Below are positions 46,069 to 54,695 of a DNA stretch of 64,000 nucleotides, one piece after another. The notes under the pieces were generated by a model. That model did not search any database, was not told the origin of the DNA, and was given only the letters and a program-made list of their open reading frames with translations. Source of the DNA: Rhizobium rhizogenes. GTDB lineage: Bacteria > Pseudomonadota > Alphaproteobacteria > Rhizobiales > Rhizobiaceae. How positions within the stretch are numbered: position 1 is the stretch's first letter; each line of letters opens with the position of its first letter. The translations under genes were made by a program, and so were the position numbers. The DNA is taken from the NCBI RefSeq assembly GCF_002005205.3, contig NZ_CP019701.2:2787001-2851000 (forward strand), in the 5' to 3' direction.

Positions 46069-46098
46069 TCTTTTGACAATATAATAGTTGTCAAAAGA
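46069..46098. promoter_or_regulatory. 30-bp inverted repeat upstream of exbB
   Basis: TCTTTTGACAA (46069-46079) and TTGTCAAAAGA (46088-46098) are perfect inverted arms around the 8-base spacer TATAATAG, which holds a -10-like TATAAT. A dimeric repressor bound here would cover the likely exbB promoter. A weaker stem CCGGCT / AGCCGG follows at 46153-46170. No Fur or RirA consensus was recognised. Confidence 0.6.
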
Positions 46099-46215
46099 AC
46101 TCAGGTTTATTATCGGAACGTCAAGCTTTCACGACGGCATCCGTTTATGACCCCGGCTTTCAGGAGCCGGCCAATCTGCGGATGAGTTCATCGACGGAAA
46201 TCCGGGATTAAAATT

Positions 46216-47412
46216 ATGTCAGCTGAGACCTCCATTTCTTCCGCCTCCCTCAACAGGGCAAACAAGTTGCGGCATCTCTCCCTTGCCACGGCAGTCACCC
46301 TGCTGGCCGGGCTGAGTGCCGGCGTGGCTTTGGCTCAGACGGCATCCGACCCCCAGATTCAACCCGCGCCTCAAACGGAAACCGTCCAGCCCGCCCTGCC
46401 GCCGGCGGAAGCGCCTGTGACACCGAATGCGCCGGCGATCCAGCCAGCCCAGCCTTCCGCGACCGCACCGGAACAACCGGCCGCCGAGGTGCCTGCCCAG
46501 CCGTCTTCGAACCCGCCTGCGCCCGCTCAATCGGCAACCGATCCCGTGCCGGCACCCGAGGGCGTTGCGCCGCAGCCGACGCCGACCGAACAGCCGGGAC
46601 AGGCCAACCAGACGGTAGCGCCGAATGAGGCTTCGACGCCGATAGAGCCCGTGAGCACTGAACCCGCAAGTGCTGAACACCGCGCCGACATCCCGCACAA
46701 TCTGTCGCCCTGGGGCATGTTCATGGCGGCGGACTGGGTCGTGAAGGGCGTGATGATCGGTCTTGCCTTCGCATCGCTGGTTACCTGGACGGTCTGGGTG
46801 GCAAAATCGATCGAGCTCGCCGGTGCACGGGTGCGTGCAGGCGCGACACTGAAGGTCATTCGCCGGGCCAAAACCCTGACCGAGGCAACCGAGGCTGTTG
46901 AAAACAAGGGCGGCCCGGCCGCACTCATGCTGCGCATGGCGACCCACGAAATGCAGCTTTCCGACGCGGTGGTCGAACACACGGATGGCGGTGGTATCAA
47001 GGAACGGGTTTCCTCGGCGCTGTCGCGTATCGAAACCCATGCCGGCCGCCGCATGTCGCGCGGAACGGGTGCCCTGGCAACGATCGGTTCCACCGCACCC
47101 TTCGTTGGCCTGTTCGGCACGGTCTGGGGGATCATGAACTCCTTCATCAGCATTTCGGAAACGCAGACCACCAATCTTGCCGTTGTCGCACCCGGCATTG
47201 CCGAGGCGCTTCTGGCTACCGCCATCGGCCTCGTTGCCGCTATTCCCGCGGTGGTGATCTATAACGTTTTTGCCCGCTCCATCACCGGTTACCGCCATCT
47301 GCTGGCGGATGCCGCAGCCGGCGTGGAGCGCCTCGTCAGCCGCGACCTTGATTTCCGCCGTATTCCGCCAGGCAGTGCCAGTAAGCCCGCCGTGTCGCTG
47401 GTTGGACGGTGA
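46216..47412 (+). CDS. exbB: TonB-system energiser ExbB
   Basis: This 398-aa inner-membrane proton-channel subunit has a signal-like N-terminal helix (LATAVTLLAGLSAGVALAQ), then about 120 residues rich in Pro, Ala and Gln as a periplasmic segment. The MotA/TolQ/ExbB core follows: helix WVVKGVMIGLAFASLVTWTVWV, then LATIGSTAPFVGLFGTVWGIMNSFISI and ALLATAIGLVAAIPAVVIYNVF. E. coli ExbB is 244 aa, so the Pro-rich head is the extra part, as in other alphaproteobacteria. It forms the motor with ExbD and TonB, encoded next. Confidence 0.93.
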   Translation: MSAETSISSASLNRANKLRHLSLATAVTLLAGLSAGVALAQTASDPQIQPAPQTETVQPALPPAEAPVTPNAPAIQPAQPSATAPEQPAAEVPAQPSSNPPAPAQSATDPVPAPEGVAPQPTPTEQPGQANQTVAPNEASTPIEPVSTEPASAEHRADIPHNLSPWGMFMAADWVVKGVMIGLAFASLVTWTVWVAKSIELAGARVRAGATLKVIRRAKTLTEATEAVENKGGPAALMLRMATHEMQLSDAVVEHTDGGGIKERVSSALSRIETHAGRRMSRGTGALATIGSTAPFVGLFGTVWGIMNSFISISETQTTNLAVVAPGIAEALLATAIGLVAAIPAVVIYNVFARSITGYRHLLADAAAGVERLVSRDLDFRRIPPGSASKPAVSLVGR

Positions 47413-47418
47413 TCGATC

Positions 47419-47901
47419 ATGGCTGGCGGAATTCGCGAAAACAGCGGTGACGATCTCTCCGAAAACCATGAGATCAATGTCACGCCCTTCATCGATGTGA
47501 TGCTGGTGCTGCTCATCATCTTCATGGTGGCCGCACCGCTCGCCACTGTTGATGTGAATGTCGATCTGCCGGCATCCACCGCCAGGCCGGCGGAGCGGCC
47601 GGAAGAACCGCTTTATCTGACGGTGAAGGACGATCTTTCACTCAACCTCGGCAATGATGCGGTCGCCCGCGAAGCCCTGGCAGCAGCGATAGACCGGCAG
47701 ACGGGCGGCAAGAAGGATACGCGCATTTTCCTGCGGGCCGATAAGGCCGTCGACTATGGTCACTTCATGGAAATCATGAATCTGCTCAGGGATGCGGGTT
47801 ATCTGAAGATTGCCCTGGTGGGGCTCGAAAATGCTGCAGCAGCAGCCACACAGCCCCCGGCCGGGCCTACCGCGCCGGCGGCGCAGGGAACCGCGCCATG
47901 A
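47419..47901 (+). CDS. exbD: TonB-system transport protein ExbD
   Basis: This 160-aa protein has a short cytoplasmic head, one helix and a periplasmic domain. The membrane Asp essential for proton use lies in NVTPFIDVMLVLLIIFMVAAPL (Asp in FIDVML). Family blocks FLRADKAVDYGHFMEIMNLLRDAG and IALVG follow, ending in an Ala/Pro-rich tail. It begins 7 bases after exbB and overlaps tonB by 4 bases (ATGA). Confidence 0.95.
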   Translation: MAGGIRENSGDDLSENHEINVTPFIDVMLVLLIIFMVAAPLATVDVNVDLPASTARPAERPEEPLYLTVKDDLSLNLGNDAVAREALAAAIDRQTGGKKDTRIFLRADKAVDYGHFMEIMNLLRDAGYLKIALVGLENAAAAATQPPAGPTAPAAQGTAP

Positions 47902-48818
47902 CCGAAAACGGCTACCCGCAGGCCCGCCATTCCCGTCTCGGGGAAGTGATGCTGTGGTCCACCGCGGCGCTGCTGATGCTGAGCGTTCATGCCGGCTTTG
48001 CCTATTACCTGATGCAAGAGCCGGAGGAACTGGATGCCGGCGGACCGCCGCCTGCCGCGATCATGATCGAAATGGCGGCGATACCGGAAGCCGTCAAGAC
48101 CGAGGAAACGACGCAGGCGCAGGATGTCGAAGACGCCGAAGAGGTAAAGAGCGACAGCAGCGAACCGTTGGAAGAGGCCGCTCCGGAAGAGCCGCCACCA
48201 CCGGAACCGGTTGCGGAAACACCACCGCCAGAACCCGTTCAGCCGCCTGAACCGCCGGTCGAGGAGATTGTCGAGCCGCAGGAAATTCCCGAGCCGGTGG
48301 AGCCGATTGATCCCGTGCAGGAGCAGATGATGGCGGAACTCGAAAATGTCGAGGTTCCCTTGCCCGTCATGCGGCCTCCGCCTGTCGAAAAGAAGGTGGA
48401 AAAGAAAGAGCCGGAAGAGAAAAAGAAAGTCGAGCGCCAGCGTCCCAAACCGCAGCAGGCATCGGAATTGCGCGAAACCGCGAAGGCGGAGGCCCAGCAG
48501 TCTGACCGGACGGCGGCATCGCGCAACAATGCCGGTTTCTTCTCGTCATCATCGGCCTCGCCTGCGAAATGGGGATCGAAGGTTCGCTCGCATATCCAGC
48601 GGCGCAAGCCACGTTCGCTGCGCAGTGATGCGATGACGGCGACAGTGCGGTTCAGGGTTAATGATGCCGGCGCCATCAGCGGGGTCAGCGTTGTGCAGTC
48701 TACGGGCGACTCCTCCATCGACCAGCAGATCGCAGCCTGGATTCAGAGCGCGTCACCCGTGCCGGCGCCTCCTCCGGAAGCAAACAAGACGATCACGCTG
48801 CCGATCAGCATCCGCTAG
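47898..48818 (+). CDS. tonB: Energy transducer TonB
   Basis: This 306-aa protein links the ExbBD motor to outer-membrane receptors for iron chelates, heme or cobalamin. One N-terminal helix (EVMLWSTAALLMLSVHAGFAYYLM) precedes a long Pro/Glu spacer with many PPEP repeats and a basic KKVEKKEPEEKKKVE segment. A C-terminal TonB domain (RIQRRKPRSLRSDAMTATVRFRVND...GAISGVSVVQSTGDSSID) ends the chain. It completes exbB-exbD-tonB, with a weak hairpin after the stop. Confidence 0.92.
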   Translation: MTENGYPQARHSRLGEVMLWSTAALLMLSVHAGFAYYLMQEPEELDAGGPPPAAIMIEMAAIPEAVKTEETTQAQDVEDAEEVKSDSSEPLEEAAPEEPPPPEPVAETPPPEPVQPPEPPVEEIVEPQEIPEPVEPIDPVQEQMMAELENVEVPLPVMRPPPVEKKVEKKEPEEKKKVERQRPKPQQASELRETAKAEAQQSDRTAASRNNAGFFSSSSASPAKWGSKVRSHIQRRKPRSLRSDAMTATVRFRVNDAGAISGVSVVQSTGDSSIDQQIAAWIQSASPVPAPPPEANKTITLPISIR

Positions 48819-48851
48819 AACAGCGTTTGAACAGACGGCTATCCACTATTC

Positions 48852-48879
48852 TTCGCGCGTGAACCGGTTTGTGCGCGAA
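48852..48879 (+). terminator. Hairpin after tonB, possible terminator
   Basis: TTCGCGC and GCGCGAA pair over a 14-base loop, followed by a TAAGATTT sequence without a real T-run. This is a weak candidate. Confidence 0.35.
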
Positions 48880-48945
48880 TAAGATTTCGCGAATGTTTTC
48901 GATGGTGTAGGTCTTGTCGACTTTACCAAGCAGAGGCATTCCGGA

Positions 48946-49935
48946 ATGAAATTCTCAATCGCAGAGGCGGAGGATCTCGTATCCTCTATCTTTGAGCGCA
49001 ATGGCGTTCTGCCGCAGAACGCCCGCTCGGTGGCCAAGGCGCTCGTGGCGTCGGAAGCCGCGGGTCAGAGCGGTCACGGTTTTCGCCGTATTCCCGTTTA
49101 TGTCCGTCAGGCGCGGGTCGGAAAGGTCGATGGCAAGGCGCGGCCGGTGGCGAAGCGCGTGAAGCCGGGTGTCCTGTCAATCGATGCCAATCATGGTTAT
49201 GCCTATCCGGCGATCGACTGCGCGCTGGAGGAATTGCCTGAAATGGTCCGGCAGCAGGGCATTGCGCTTGCTGCAATCCACCGCTCCCATCATGCCGGTG
49301 TCATGGCGCTGACCGTCGAACGTTTTGCCGACATGGGTCTCGTCGCGCTCATGTTCGCCAATGCGCCGGCATCCATGGCGCCCTGGGGTGGCAGCAAACC
49401 GCTTTACGGCACCAATCCGATCGCCTTCGCCACCCCCGTCGGCAACGCCGACCCGCTGGTGATCGATCTGGCGCTCTCCAAGGTCGCGCGCGGAAAGATC
49501 ATGGCGGCGCGCCAGAAGGGTGAGACCATTCCGGGTGACTGGGCGCTCGACAGTAATGGCCGGCCGACGACCGATCCGGAAGAAGCGATAGCGGGAACCA
49601 TGGTGCCCGCAGGTGAGGCGAAAGGTGCCGCGCTGGCGCTGATGGTGGAAATCATGGCCGCTGCGCTGACCGGCGGAAATTTCGCGTTTGAGGCCTCCTC
49701 CCTTCTGGATGACAAGGGTGCGCCGCCCGCCCTTGGCCATACGATCATAGCCATAGATCCGGTATCGACAGGCAGTGCGGCCTTTGCCGAGCGGCTGGCG
49801 CTGATTGCCGGCGAGATCGAAAAACAGGAAAATGTACGCCTGCCCGGCCGGCGCAGTCAGGGTATCCGCCGTCAGGCGCTGGAAGGTGGCATCGTCATCG
49901 AAAGCGATATTCTCGCCGAAATCCGGTCGCTCTAA
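48946..49935 (+). CDS. Malate/L-lactate dehydrogenase (Ldh2) family oxidoreductase
   Basis: This 329-aa NAD(P)-dependent enzyme belongs to the Ldh2/MDH2 family. Conserved elements are EAAGQSGHGFRRIPVYVRQ, the catalytic His region AAIHRSHHAGVMA, APWGGSKPLYGTNPIAFATP, and the glycine-rich VARGKIMAARQKGETIPGDWALDSNG. Family members reduce 2-keto acids such as ureidoglycolate or sulfolactate precursors; the substrate here is unknown. It follows tonB by 127 bases on the same strand but has its own start and probably a separate promoter. Confidence 0.88.
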   Translation: MKFSIAEAEDLVSSIFERNGVLPQNARSVAKALVASEAAGQSGHGFRRIPVYVRQARVGKVDGKARPVAKRVKPGVLSIDANHGYAYPAIDCALEELPEMVRQQGIALAAIHRSHHAGVMALTVERFADMGLVALMFANAPASMAPWGGSKPLYGTNPIAFATPVGNADPLVIDLALSKVARGKIMAARQKGETIPGDWALDSNGRPTTDPEEAIAGTMVPAGEAKGAALALMVEIMAAALTGGNFAFEASSLLDDKGAPPALGHTIIAIDPVSTGSAAFAERLALIAGEIEKQENVRLPGRRSQGIRRQALEGGIVIESDILAEIRSL

Positions 49936-49953
49936 AGAGTTGCAAAATGAAAA

Positions 49954-49979
49954 CCCGGCGGATCCAGTGATCCGCCGGG
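49954..49979 (-). terminator. Rho-independent terminator of the LuxR-type gene
   Basis: CCCGGCGGATC and GATCCGCCGGG form a perfect 11-bp stem around CAGT. On the minus strand it is followed by TTTTCATTTT, so it ends transcription from the small LuxR-type gene about 175 bases upstream. The plus side has no T-run. Confidence 0.75.
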
Positions 49980-50153
49980 CAAACCGTTTATGGCCGCTTG
50001 CATTTGCGTCTATATGGGCCGGAAATCATTTCCTGCCCGCTTTTGGTCCGCCATCCCGCCACCAAAATGGGGGATTTGACGCAGAAAGCCGCTCATCCGG
50101 TTTTCAGCTTACGGAAAGGGGACGAATTCACGTAAGCCTGGAGCGAAAAATCT

Positions 50154-50399
50154 TTAGATGTCCTGTTCAATCAGGCCGCGCAGCAGGGCAATGCTGACGG
50201 CATTCAGCAGATTGGCCGCGCCGAGCCTGGTCCGCACTGCTTCCAGTACGTCCTTCACTTCCGCTTCCTTCGCGCCAGTCACAAGGGCGATGTGGGAAGG
50301 GTGTTTACCCCGCGCCACCAGTCCCAGATAGTGCCGTTCCCGGTCTGAAAGGGTGATTTCGCGCGTCTGGCGACGTTCATGCGGCGTTTTTAAAGACAT
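50154..50399 (-). CDS. Small LuxR-type HTH protein (81 aa)
   Basis: The entire protein is little more than a LuxR/FixJ-type helix-turn-helix: EITLSDRERHYLGLVARGKHPSHIALVTGAKEAEVKDVLEAVRTRLGAANLLNAVSIALLRGL. The recognition-helix pattern and AANLLNAV are typical of NarL-like domains, but there is no receiver or autoinducer domain. It may be a stand-alone regulator like GerE-type proteins. A GAAAGAACATG context gives a usable ribosome-binding site. Neighbours do not reveal a target. Confidence 0.75.
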   Translation of the reverse strand: MSLKTPHERRQTREITLSDRERHYLGLVARGKHPSHIALVTGAKEAEVKDVLEAVRTRLGAANLLNAVSIALLRGLIEQDI

Positions 50400-50869
50400 G
50401 TTCTTTCTGCCTCAAAAGAGATTGACCTTCCCGGAGTGCGATCAGGTAATAATTTCATTCCCTGAGACCCGCTCGCCAACGCTCTGTCTGCACGCGAACA
50501 GAAACGCCAATTTCGCCAATAAGTTTCATATGGCATCAGGAATTATGCGATGAGCGGCCGCTTTCGCAGCCGGCGGGCCCCGGTATTGACGGTATCCCCC
50601 GGCCATTGGAAGAACAGTCGCTCCGACATGTCCTGAACCGGTATCGGTTCTGGCCCGGAACAATGTACAAATTCAAAGCTTTGGAATGTTTCCGTCACAC
50701 TCGACGGGCCACGCGGCGCTCTAATAGGCGATATCGGACAGCGATAAAATAACATCCCACGCCAAGTTTTGCGCTTTTATTGTTATGTTTCGGCACACAT
50801 GCCGTGAAAAGCCGACATAATTTTTAAATTTAAAGTGTAATTTTGAAATATAGGTGCCGTAAATGGGTT
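50400..50869. other. 470-base spacer between luxR-type and araC genes
   Basis: No convincing gene is seen. A 70-codon minus-strand frame at 50543-50755 has no ribosome-binding site and no recognisable motif. The right half (50750-50870) is notably AT-rich. The spacer probably carries the promoter of the LuxR-type gene and the end of the araC transcript. Confidence 0.5.
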
Positions 50870-51910
50870 TTATCCGGCGGAATGATGCGCATGTTTCTTG
50901 CGAATATCCGTCGGGGTGGCCCCGAACCAGCGGGACACCGAGCGTGAAAACGCTCCGGGTGTCGAATAGCCCAGCCTGTAGCTTATGTCTGAAACCGGCA
51001 GGTCGCTTTCCACCAGAAGCTTGAAGCCGGCGTTCTTGCGTATGGCATCCTTGATCTCGTTGAGATTAGTGCCAAGTTCGGCAAGCCGCCGCTGAAAACT
51101 CCGTTCGGAGAGATTGAAATAGGGTGCGATCTCGCCGAGAGAAAGCTCCGCATCCGACAGCCGCATCTGCATGTATCGTTTCACCTGGTCGATGAAATGT
51201 GTTGCGTCGGCCGAGGTTTCCGGTCGCAGCATCCGGCACTGCAAATTCATCAGCTCGAAAAGCCGCTCATCCGCATTCGGATTGACCACATCGAGAAGCG
51301 ATACGGGAAGACGCATCGTATGGATCGGCTGGGAAAAGCTGATCCGTTTGCTCATTTTTTCTTTAAATAGCTGAATATTAATCGGTTTCTGCCGCTCCAG
51401 ACCGATTTCGATCTGGTGGATGCGCTCGCCGAGAATATCGCGAAGGCGCTGGATCAACACTGTCAGGGATAGATCCACATATTGGTCCCGCTTGGCGATA
51501 ACAGGCGCAAAGGACCAGGAAAGCGTTACATGTGTGGTGTCCGCAACCATGGTGAAATTGCTGTTGTTGGTTGCGTAATAAACGTGATCCTGAAGAAAAC
51601 GCAGAAAAGCCCGCACCGTGGGCGCGCTGATCAGGCCATAGCCGAATGCGCCGGATGCACCGGCCGGAAAGCTGGAGGCGCATTGCAGACCGAAGGCATC
51701 GTCACCCGAAATCAGGGCGCAGGTTTCAAGCAGGCGGCACAATCTGTCGAGGCTTATGCGCTCCGTCAGGCTGTCGAAAGTGGCGGGATCGATATCGAGA
51801 GCCTTGCAGATGGGGGCGATATCGATGCCCCGCGACCGCGCATAATTGCCGACGCCGGCGGCCAGACCAGCCACCACAGTTATCTCGTCACTGACCCTCT
51901 TTTCGGGCAT
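50870..51910 (-). CDS. AraC family transcriptional regulator
   Basis: This 346-aa regulator has a long N-terminal arabinose-binding-like domain of the OruR/ArgR-type (GVGNYARSRGIDIAPICKALDIDPATFD, GAFGYGLISAPTVRAFL) and a C-terminal AraC HTH pair: LSLGEIAPYFNLSERSFQRRLAELGTNLNEIKD and DLPVSDISYRLGYSTPGAFSRSVSRWFGATPTDIRKK. The target is unknown. It is on the same strand as and downstream of phnN, 86 bases away, but its function is not obviously linked to phosphonates. Confidence 0.9.
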   Translation of the reverse strand: MPEKRVSDEITVVAGLAAGVGNYARSRGIDIAPICKALDIDPATFDSLTERISLDRLCRLLETCALISGDDAFGLQCASSFPAGASGAFGYGLISAPTVRAFLRFLQDHVYYATNNSNFTMVADTTHVTLSWSFAPVIAKRDQYVDLSLTVLIQRLRDILGERIHQIEIGLERQKPINIQLFKEKMSKRISFSQPIHTMRLPVSLLDVVNPNADERLFELMNLQCRMLRPETSADATHFIDQVKRYMQMRLSDAELSLGEIAPYFNLSERSFQRRLAELGTNLNEIKDAIRKNAGFKLLVESDLPVSDISYRLGYSTPGAFSRSVSRWFGATPTDIRKKHAHHSAG

Positions 51911-51996
51911 CCCTCGCCTTGGCGTACCATGTTTGGAAATTGTCGCCTGATGGTAAGCTTTGCAAGGCTATTTGTCGAGCAGTACGGGCCGGGAAT

Positions 51997-52596
51997 TCAA
52001 GACCGGCTAAGGCCGCAGCTTTGTTCCAGCACTTGCAGAATGGTCCTGCCGGCATCTTCGATGGCGCCGCTATTATCCACCGTCGTCACGTCGAAGTCTC
52101 CGGTGACCGTAAGCGAGCTGCGTTCCAGCCGCCGCAGGATATCTTCGCGGCTTTCCCGTCCGCGTTGTTCCAGCCGCCGTGCCAGCACCTCCGGCCGGGC
52201 AACGATGTTCACGACCTTGAGACGGGAAAAGGCCGAGCCGAATTGCGGCAGGGCCGAGCGGGAACCGTTGGCGATGACCACGTCTCCCGCCTCTAGATGA
52301 CGGTGGACCATGGCCGGAATGCCATATTTCAGCCCATGCGCCTGCCAGGAGACGGCGAATGCGCCTTCATCCGCCAGCCGGTTGAACTCATGCATCGAAA
52401 CCGCATCGTGGTTTTCGCCGCCTGCATCGCCGCTGCGGGTAATGACCCGGCGGGTGAAGTGAAAACCGGGCCGTCCGGACAATTGCGTTGCCGCATAGTC
52501 CATCAGCGTGTCCTTGCCGGCCCCGCTCGGGCCGACAACCACGATCATCGTTCCCGGCATTTTTTCACGCCGGCTGTCCTCCCCGCCGTCGGTCAT
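51997..52596 (-). CDS. phnN: Ribose 1,5-bisphosphokinase PhnN
   Basis: This 199-aa nucleoside-kinase-fold enzyme phosphorylates ribose 1,5-bisphosphate to PRPP, the last salvage step of the C-P lyase route. The P-loop is VVVGPSGAGKDTLMDY near residue 20. FHFTRRVITRSGDAGGENHDAVSM and AVSWQAHGLKYGIP are family blocks similar to guanylate kinases. The ATG at 52596 overlaps the phnM stop (ATGA). It is the last gene of the phn series. Confidence 0.93.
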   Translation of the reverse strand: MTDGGEDSRREKMPGTMIVVVGPSGAGKDTLMDYAATQLSGRPGFHFTRRVITRSGDAGGENHDAVSMHEFNRLADEGAFAVSWQAHGLKYGIPAMVHRHLEAGDVVIANGSRSALPQFGSAFSRLKVVNIVARPEVLARRLEQRGRESREDILRRLERSSLTVTGDFDVTTVDNSGAIEDAGRTILQVLEQSCGLSRS

Positions 52597-53729
52597 GCCA
52601 CGCGCTTGCCTTGGCGCCAGATCGAACGGGCGACCGGAACGCCATCTTCGCGGTGAACCCGGACCAGATCGGCGCGCAATCCCGTTGCGATACGGCCGCG
52701 GTCAAAAAGGCCAACGGTGCGCGCCGGCGTGGCGGTAACCATGCGGAGCGCCTCCGGCAGGGTGATGGCTTCCACCTGATCGGCGAGCAGGAACGGTGCG
52801 AAAAGCAGGCTGAACGGCACATAGTCGGAAGAAAGGACATCCAGCACGCCGATTTCGGCAAGATCACGGGCAGCGATGTTACCCGAATGGGACTTGCCGC
52901 GAACGATGTTCGGCGCGCCCATCAGGACGCTCATGCCGGCGCTGTGCGAGGCCTTTGCCGCCTCGACGCTGGTGGGGAATTCCGCCAGCTTCACACCGTG
53001 GCCGATCGCTTCGCCCACATGCGCTTCGGTGGCGTCGTCATGGCTTGCGACCGTGATGCCGCGCTCGGCGCAGCGGGCTGCCAGATAATCGCGGTGCTTG
53101 GCGGAATATTCGGCCGATGCGGCCTGCCGCCGCCGCACGAATTCGGCAAAAGCCTCGTCGCTCAGCCCGCGCTTCTTCTGGTAATAGAAGATGTACTGAT
53201 CCATGGACTGGAACTGGCGCTGACCCGGAGAGTGGTCCATCAGCGAAATCAGCCGAACGCGCGGATCGGTTTCGAAGTCCTCGAAATGTTCGAGCACATC
53301 GGCGGAGGCAACCTCACAGCGCAGATGCAGCAGGTGATCCGCACGCAAACGGTTCTGGTCCGCTGCCGCCTCGATAGCGTCAGCCATTTCCCGCATTTCA
53401 CCCTTCTTGAAACCGCCATCCTCATCCGAGCCGAGCCGCAGGCAGTCGAACACAGTGGTGATGCCGGAGGCCGCCACCTGTGCATCATGGGCCTGAATGG
53501 CGGCAATCTTGTCCCAGATCACGCCGGGACGCGGTGAATAATGTTGCTCCAGATGGTCGGTATGCAGTTCCACCAGACCGGGGATGAGGAAATCGCCTTC
53601 GAGATCCTCTCCGGTTTTGGAGGCGCCTTCGCTGATATCGGCGATCTTGCCGTCGCGGATCAGAACAGATCCCAGAATAATATCGTCTTCCAGGACGATA
53701 CGGGCATTGGACAGGGCGTGCTCGGTCAT
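52593..53729 (-). CDS. phnM: 5-phosphoribosyl 1-diphosphate (alpha-D-ribose 1-methylphosphonate 5-triphosphate) diphosphohydrolase PhnM
   Basis: This 378-aa amidohydrolase-superfamily enzyme removes diphosphate from ribosyl methylphosphonate triphosphate, giving the substrate of PhnJ. PGLVELHTDHLEQHYSPRPGVIWD holds the metal-site histidines, VDSHD-type residues are matched by ITVASHDDATEAHVGEAIGHG, and LSSDYVPFSLLFA supplies the final Asp. The N-terminal ALSNARIVLEDDIILGSVLIRDGKI is canonical. It overlaps the DUF1045 gene and phnN by 4 bases each. Confidence 0.95.
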   Translation of the reverse strand: MTEHALSNARIVLEDDIILGSVLIRDGKIADISEGASKTGEDLEGDFLIPGLVELHTDHLEQHYSPRPGVIWDKIAAIQAHDAQVAASGITTVFDCLRLGSDEDGGFKKGEMREMADAIEAAADQNRLRADHLLHLRCEVASADVLEHFEDFETDPRVRLISLMDHSPGQRQFQSMDQYIFYYQKKRGLSDEAFAEFVRRRQAASAEYSAKHRDYLAARCAERGITVASHDDATEAHVGEAIGHGVKLAEFPTSVEAAKASHSAGMSVLMGAPNIVRGKSHSGNIAARDLAEIGVLDVLSSDYVPFSLLFAPFLLADQVEAITLPEALRMVTATPARTVGLFDRGRIATGLRADLVRVHREDGVPVARSIWRQGKRVA

Positions 53730-54415
53730 GGGTTCGCATCTTTCTTTGGCTGCTGGCCAAGCGGGTGCCAGCGATGAACGGTAAAGGGCGCGCCGCGCGT
53801 TTCTTCAATGAACAAAGCGAGGCCGGAAATGGTGAGGGGCTGGTCGACGAATTCGGCAAAACGCGCCGAAAGAACCTCTTGCATGGTGGGCTGGTCACCC
53901 TCGTCGATGCGGCCGGTGAGCGTCATGTGAAAGCGGAAGTCGTCCATGACATGCGGATAACCCCAGAGTGACAGATTCTGCCGCTGGCTTTCCGTCAGCA
54001 TTTGCGGCCGCCGCCGCGCAATATCGGTCTCCGACAGGGGCGCACGAAACCGGTCAAAATGATCGACGATCTCGGCGGCGAAATCCTGCAGCGGCTGGTA
54101 GGTCCGGTCCGGAACGAGCGCGAAAAACGGCCCGAGCGCGTCAACGACGACACGCGGAATATCGAAGGCCGACTGGCTGGCCGCGAAGTCTTCCACAGCG
54201 GTGAGCAGCTCCGCTTCATTGTATTTTTCGGCAAGCTCGAAAGGAGCCTTCAGCGTCGCGTGGAAGCCGTAACGGCGCGGTTCCTCCGTCATCTCGGCAT
54301 AGTCGACGTGGTCGTCATGCAACGCGCCGGAAAATGCATTGCGGCCAAGCCAGCGTGACGCTGCTTCAGTCAGCGGATGATCTTTAGCCGGAGAAAAATA
54401 GATGGCGTAGCGCAC
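53726..54415 (-). CDS. DUF1045 / phosphonate-cluster 2H phosphoesterase-like protein
   Basis: This 229-aa protein is found only with phn genes and has the 2H phosphodiesterase motifs: GFHATLKAP near residue 51 and FRFHMTLTG near residue 162, each with the H-x-T/S signature. It may open cyclic phosphoribosyl intermediates, the role proposed for some PhnPP-type proteins. A GTG at 54415 (RYAIYFSPAKDHPLT) with GAAGA upstream is preferred to a GTG at 54424 that touches this site. It overlaps phnM (ATGA). Confidence 0.85.
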   Translation of the reverse strand: MRYAIYFSPAKDHPLTEAASRWLGRNAFSGALHDDHVDYAEMTEEPRRYGFHATLKAPFELAEKYNEAELLTAVEDFAASQSAFDIPRVVVDALGPFFALVPDRTYQPLQDFAAEIVDHFDRFRAPLSETDIARRRPQMLTESQRQNLSLWGYPHVMDDFRFHMTLTGRIDEGDQPTMQEVLSARFAEFVDQPLTISGLALFIEETRGAPFTVHRWHPLGQQPKKDANP

Positions 54416-54490
54416 GGCAAGCACTCTTCAGTGTCATGGGAAACCAGGGATGAGAAGCTATTTGGCGTGACTCGCCCGCTTCCCGCAAGG

Positions 54491-54619
54491 TCAGGAGTGC
54501 GAGGTAATCGCTTTCCGTGACAGAATGATGATGCCCATGAAAAAACGCATTCGAAATGCGCCAACCACTCCGAGTGCAATGAGAGCGCAGACGGATATAA
54601 CGAGGGAGGTGGCCGGCAT
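54491..54619 (-). CDS. Possible 42-aa membrane peptide in the phnE2-DUF1045 gap
   Basis: A 42-codon frame in the 280-base gap encodes a peptide with a single strong helix (TSLVISVCALIALGVVGAF) and a hydrophobic second half (MRFFMGIIILS). No Shine-Dalgarno sequence is evident before the ATG, so this is a weak candidate. Nothing else in the gap looks coding. Confidence 0.2.
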   Translation of the reverse strand: MPATSLVISVCALIALGVVGAFRMRFFMGIIILSRKAITSHS

Positions 54620-54695
54620 AAATCAGGACTGCGCGAGTGTCTGGGGTGTGAGGACAAACGTCGCTGCGACTTTCGTCACCACACCCGATCATGGC

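Noticed and set aside
50543..50755. A 70-codon minus-strand frame in the luxR-araC spacer
   Set aside because: No ribosome-binding site, no hydrophobic or domain pattern, and unusual composition; I treat the region as noncoding.
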